Source of the DNA: CAZGSG01 sp964528095
GTDB taxonomy: Bacteria > Bacteroidota > Bacteroidia > Chitinophagales > Chitinophagaceae
Reading direction: 5' to 3'
NCBI GenBank assembly: GCA_964528095.1
Contig: CAZGSG010000274.1
Span: forward strand, 1 to 7,786
DNA length: 7,786 nucleotides
The stretch's first letter is position 1; every line of letters starts with the position of its first letter. This document shows positions 5,847 through 7,786 of this stretch, piece after piece. The notes below the pieces were generated by a model. It searched no databases. It was not told the DNA's origin and saw only the letters and a list, made by a program, of their open reading frames with translations. The position numbers and the translations under genes were made by a program.

Positions 5847-7262
5847 TTATGGGAAGATACCCAGTTCGGCGTAACTATTGGCTACCTTATTGATTGCAAC
5901 TACGTATGCCGCAGTACGCATATCAGGAATAGTAGGATTGTTTTTCCACTCGGTCATGATCTCACGTGTGGCGGTGATCATGGTCTCTTCAAGACCGCTA
6001 TATACCAGGTCTACTTCATCTGCACCGTGTACAATGTATTCTTTTTCCTTACCGCCCATTTTTTTACCTGACATGCTTTCCATTTGTTCAACGATATGCG
6101 CGTTCATGTTCTCGTTGAACCGTTTTTCCATACGTCCATAACGTACATGGCTCAGGTTTTTTAACCATTCGAAATAAGAAACCGTTACACCACCTGCATT
6201 CAGGTACATATCCGGCACTACGAGTATGCCTCTTTTAGAAAAGATCTCATCTGCTTCTGGGGTCAATGGACCGTTGGCTGCTTCGCCAATGATCTTCGCT
6301 TTTACACGCGGAGCATTTTCACCATTGATCACGTTTTCCAATGCGGCGGGTATCAGGATATCGCAATCCAGTTCCAGCGCATCGGTATTGTTGGCAAGAT
6401 TGGAAGAGCCGGGGAATCCCAACAATGATCCTGTTGTTTTGCGGTGATTAAACACAGCATCTATATCCAGGCCATTTTCATTAAAGATAGCTCCTTCAAA
6501 TTCGGAGAGCGCGATCACTTTTGCGCCAGCGTCCTGGAAGAATTTAGCGCTGTGGTAACCTACATTTCCCAAACCCTGTACAACTACTCTCTTACCTTCT
6601 ACACCTACTGTCATGCCCTGTTTATCCATGATTTCTTTGGTATTGCATATTTCACGCAGGCCAAAGAATACACCAAGACCGGTGGCTTCCCTGCGGCCAC
6701 GAACACCACCCTGTGTAACAGGTTTACCCGTTACACAACCAGCAGCATCTATTTCGCCGGGACGCATGCTTGTATAAGTATCCAGGATCCAGGCCATCTC
6801 ACGCTCACCTGTTCCATAGTCGGGAGCCGGTACGTCTGTACCCGGTCCGATAAAATTTTTCTTGATCAGTTCTGCTGTATACCGGCGGGTGATCTTTTCA
6901 AGTTCATACACGGTATATTTTTTCGGGTCGATGGTGATACCACCTTTTGCACCGCCAAACGGTACATTTACAATAGCGCATTTGTAGGTCATGAGTGCCG
7001 CGAGCGCCATCACTTCATCGAGGTTTACCGATGTGGCGAAACGAATACCACCTTTGCAGGGTGATTTGTGATGCGAGTGTTGTACCCGGTACGCTTTGAT
7101 CACTTCTACGTTGTCGCCGATCTTAACAGGAAAATGCATCCGGTATACGGAATTACACTGTTTGATCTGTTCAAGTGTTCCGGAATCCCATTTTGTAAAG
7201 CTCGCCGCTTTGTCGAAACTTTTTTCGACGGCACCAAAGAAACTGTAATTTGAGTCTGACAT
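5847..7262 (-). CDS. gdhA: Glutamate dehydrogenase, animal-type hexameric family
   Basis: The 471-aa enzyme converts glutamate to 2-oxoglutarate and ammonia, or the reverse, in the cytoplasm. Substrate-domain residues are visible: KGGIRF with Lys70, MTYK with Lys94, GGAKGG with catalytic Lys106, and DVPAPDYGTG with catalytic Asp148. The Rossmann motif GLGNVG (230-235) binds NAD(P). The second strand ends ALSEFEGA with Glu254, which does not settle cofactor choice. Residues 138-190 (GPGTDVPAPD, CVTGKP, QGGVRGR) and the C-terminus DMRTAAYVVAINKV look like the mammalian GLUD1 branch. Length is about 45 residues above common bacterial enzymes because of an insertion around residues 375-425 that resembles the animal antenna. 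The gene follows ccmD by 241 bp and ends at a strong terminator. No clear promoter was identified, so its own transcription start is unproven. The symbol is by function only. Confidence 0.95.
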   Translation of the reverse strand: MSDSNYSFFGAVEKSFDKAASFTKWDSGTLEQIKQCNSVYRMHFPVKIGDNVEVIKAYRVQHSHHKSPCKGGIRFATSVNLDEVMALAALMTYKCAIVNVPFGGAKGGITIDPKKYTVYELEKITRRYTAELIKKNFIGPGTDVPAPDYGTGEREMAWILDTYTSMRPGEIDAAGCVTGKPVTQGGVRGRREATGLGVFFGLREICNTKEIMDKQGMTVGVEGKRVVVQGLGNVGYHSAKFFQDAGAKVIALSEFEGAIFNENGLDIDAVFNHRKTTGSLLGFPGSSNLANNTDALELDCDILIPAALENVINGENAPRVKAKIIGEAANGPLTPEADEIFSKRGILVVPDMYLNAGGVTVSYFEWLKNLSHVRYGRMEKRFNENMNAHIVEQMESMSGKKMGGKEKEYIVHGADEVDLVYSGLEETMITATREIMTEWKNNPTIPDMRTAAYVVAINKVANSYAELGIFP

Positions 7263-7503
7263 GATTCAATTTTTATTTTTCAAATAGCAAGGTTAAAAAT
7301 AGGCTTTGGGCATCAGATAGATCTTCTTTATTCTTTAAGTTGATGTTATCTCTTGCCCGGGGCCTTGGCAATCGTTATTAATAAAAGATCGTTTATATTC
7401 TCTTTAAGCAGATATGTATGTTAAACCGGTTTGTCAAGGATACATATCCGGGAAATATGTATTTCATTCTAACCTGAACGGAAGCGCATGCTTTATTTGC
7501 GGA
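7263..7503. promoter_or_regulatory. Intergenic region upstream of glutamate dehydrogenase with an inverted-repeat cluster (7411-7462)
   Basis: GATATGTAT (7411-7419) is mirrored exactly by ATACATATC (7440-7448), and ATATGTAT recurs at 7455-7462. This gives three copies in alternating orientation. The palindrome AAACCGGTTT (7423-7432) lies between the first two. Neighbouring copies can form either an outer stem with a 20-base loop or a second 8-bp stem with a 7-base loop, but not both. No T-run follows on the minus strand, so a simple terminator is unlikely. An operator or alternating RNA structure is possible. No gene, tRNA or good TAnnTTTG promoter is visible elsewhere in the region. Confidence 0.5.
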
Positions 7504-7722
7504 TCATTTTTCTTTTTCCAGTTTTGATATCTTCCGATCAAGTCTTATTAAATAAAGGATGAGCCCGATCAGTATTGTCAGCATTACTGCAACTACTACA
7601 TATATTCTTCCATCGCTCCGCAGTAAACCATCCAATCCTTTTTTTTCACCCACACCCTGTGTATGACCAATAGTGGAAATAAATAACAGTAAAAGAACGA
7701 TAATGTTTCTGGTTTTTCTCAT
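7504..7722 (-). CDS. ccmD: CcmD-like small membrane protein
   Basis: The 72-aa protein starts with a basic, hydrophobic signal-like segment (MRKTRN then about 13 hydrophobic residues, to about residue 21). A short loop follows, then one transmembrane helix (about 41-59, YVVVAVMLTILIGLILYLI) and a charged tail LDRKISKLEKEK. This is the layout of Bacteroidota CcmD-family proteins, which sit with CcmC in the cytochrome c maturation (System I) heme-handling complex. A longer reading from ATG at 7779 is open, but I prefer 7722. Its ATG overlaps the upstream stop as ATGA, and the extra 19 residues would be charged, would precede the signal and would overlap the upstream gene. Translation is probably coupled to the upstream gene. 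Identification rests on layout and context because the family has little sequence conservation. Confidence 0.8.
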   Translation of the reverse strand: MRKTRNIIVLLLLFISTIGHTQGVGEKKGLDGLLRSDGRIYVVVAVMLTILIGLILYLIRLDRKISKLEKEK

Positions 7723-7786
7723 GACAGGATCTTTTTTTCTTTCAATAGACTTAAGCGGATCTTTAGTGTAGTGATCCATACTCCCA
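7719..7786 (-). CDS. ccmC: Partial: C-terminus of a CcmC/CcsA-like heme protein
   Basis: On the minus strand a frame is open from the window edge for 21 codons to TGA at 7721-7719, ending GVWITTLKIRLSLLKEKKIL-S. Only this tail is present. It overlaps the ccmD start by four bases (ATGA). The end of a hydrophobic stretch followed by a basic tail fits the last helix and cytoplasmic end of Bacteroidota CcmC (heme-handling protein of System I). The call depends mainly on the CcmD-like neighbour. Confidence 0.6.
   Translation of the reverse strand, partial: GVWITTLKIRLSLLKEKKILS

Noticed and set aside
6444..7064. Open frame of 206 codons on the plus strand opposite the glutamate dehydrogenase
   Set aside because: It lies wholly antisense to a strongly conserved enzyme and its translation shows no recognisable domain. 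It is a coding shadow.
7723..7779. N-terminal extension of the CcmD-like protein from ATG at 7779
   Set aside because: It overlaps the upstream coding frame and would place 19 charged residues before a signal-like segment. The ATGA overlap favours the start at 7722.

Overview
The window looks like a chromosomal segment of a member of the Bacteroidota, most likely the Chitinophagaceae/Sphingobacteriia group. The evidence is the absence of Shine-Dalgarno sequences with A-rich leaders, one good match to the Bacteroidota promoter (-33 TTTG, -7 TAnnTTTG), two lipoprotein-type enzymes, and a CcmC-CcmD pair followed by a glutamate dehydrogenase. This placement is inference from content, with no database search behind it.

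Layout from left to right. Positions 1-124 are two copies of a 62-bp tandem repeat that carry terminator-like hairpins and run into the end of a class I glutamine amidotransferase-like gene (120-965, minus). A 143-bp gap holds that gene's promoter and two stem-loops. Next is a lipoprotein-type YtcJ-like amidohydrolase (1109-2752, minus). It is divergent, across 102 bp, from a lipoprotein-type proline iminopeptidase-like alpha/beta hydrolase (2855-3880, plus). That gene is convergent, 10 bp apart, with a minus-strand cluster transcribed in the order DinB/DUF1572-like protein (5300-5743), SDR oxidoreductase (4461-5210), GNAT acetyltransferase (3891-4451). A clear Rho-independent terminator (5791-5824) closes the glutamate dehydrogenase gene (5847-7262, minus). 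Upstream of it is a 241-bp intergenic region with a cluster of inverted repeats. The right edge holds a 72-aa CcmD-like protein (7504-7722) whose start overlaps the stop of a truncated CcmC/CcsA-like gene.

How the genes may work together: ccmC and ccmD form a translationally coupled pair for heme handling in cytochrome c maturation. The dehydrogenase links 2-oxoglutarate and glutamate. The divergent amidohydrolase and peptidase are both predicted to be exported and membrane-anchored, so they could process peptides or amide compounds outside the cytoplasm. The DinB-SDR-GNAT cluster is generic and gives no specific pathway.

I see mostly housekeeping or accessory metabolic genes and no defence island, CRISPR array, prophage or transposon. 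The best second-look items are the structured 62-bp repeat with equivalent changes in its hairpin arms, a predicted leaderless transcript for the amidotransferase, an animal-type antenna-like insertion in the glutamate dehydrogenase, and the alternating inverted repeats upstream of the dehydrogenase.
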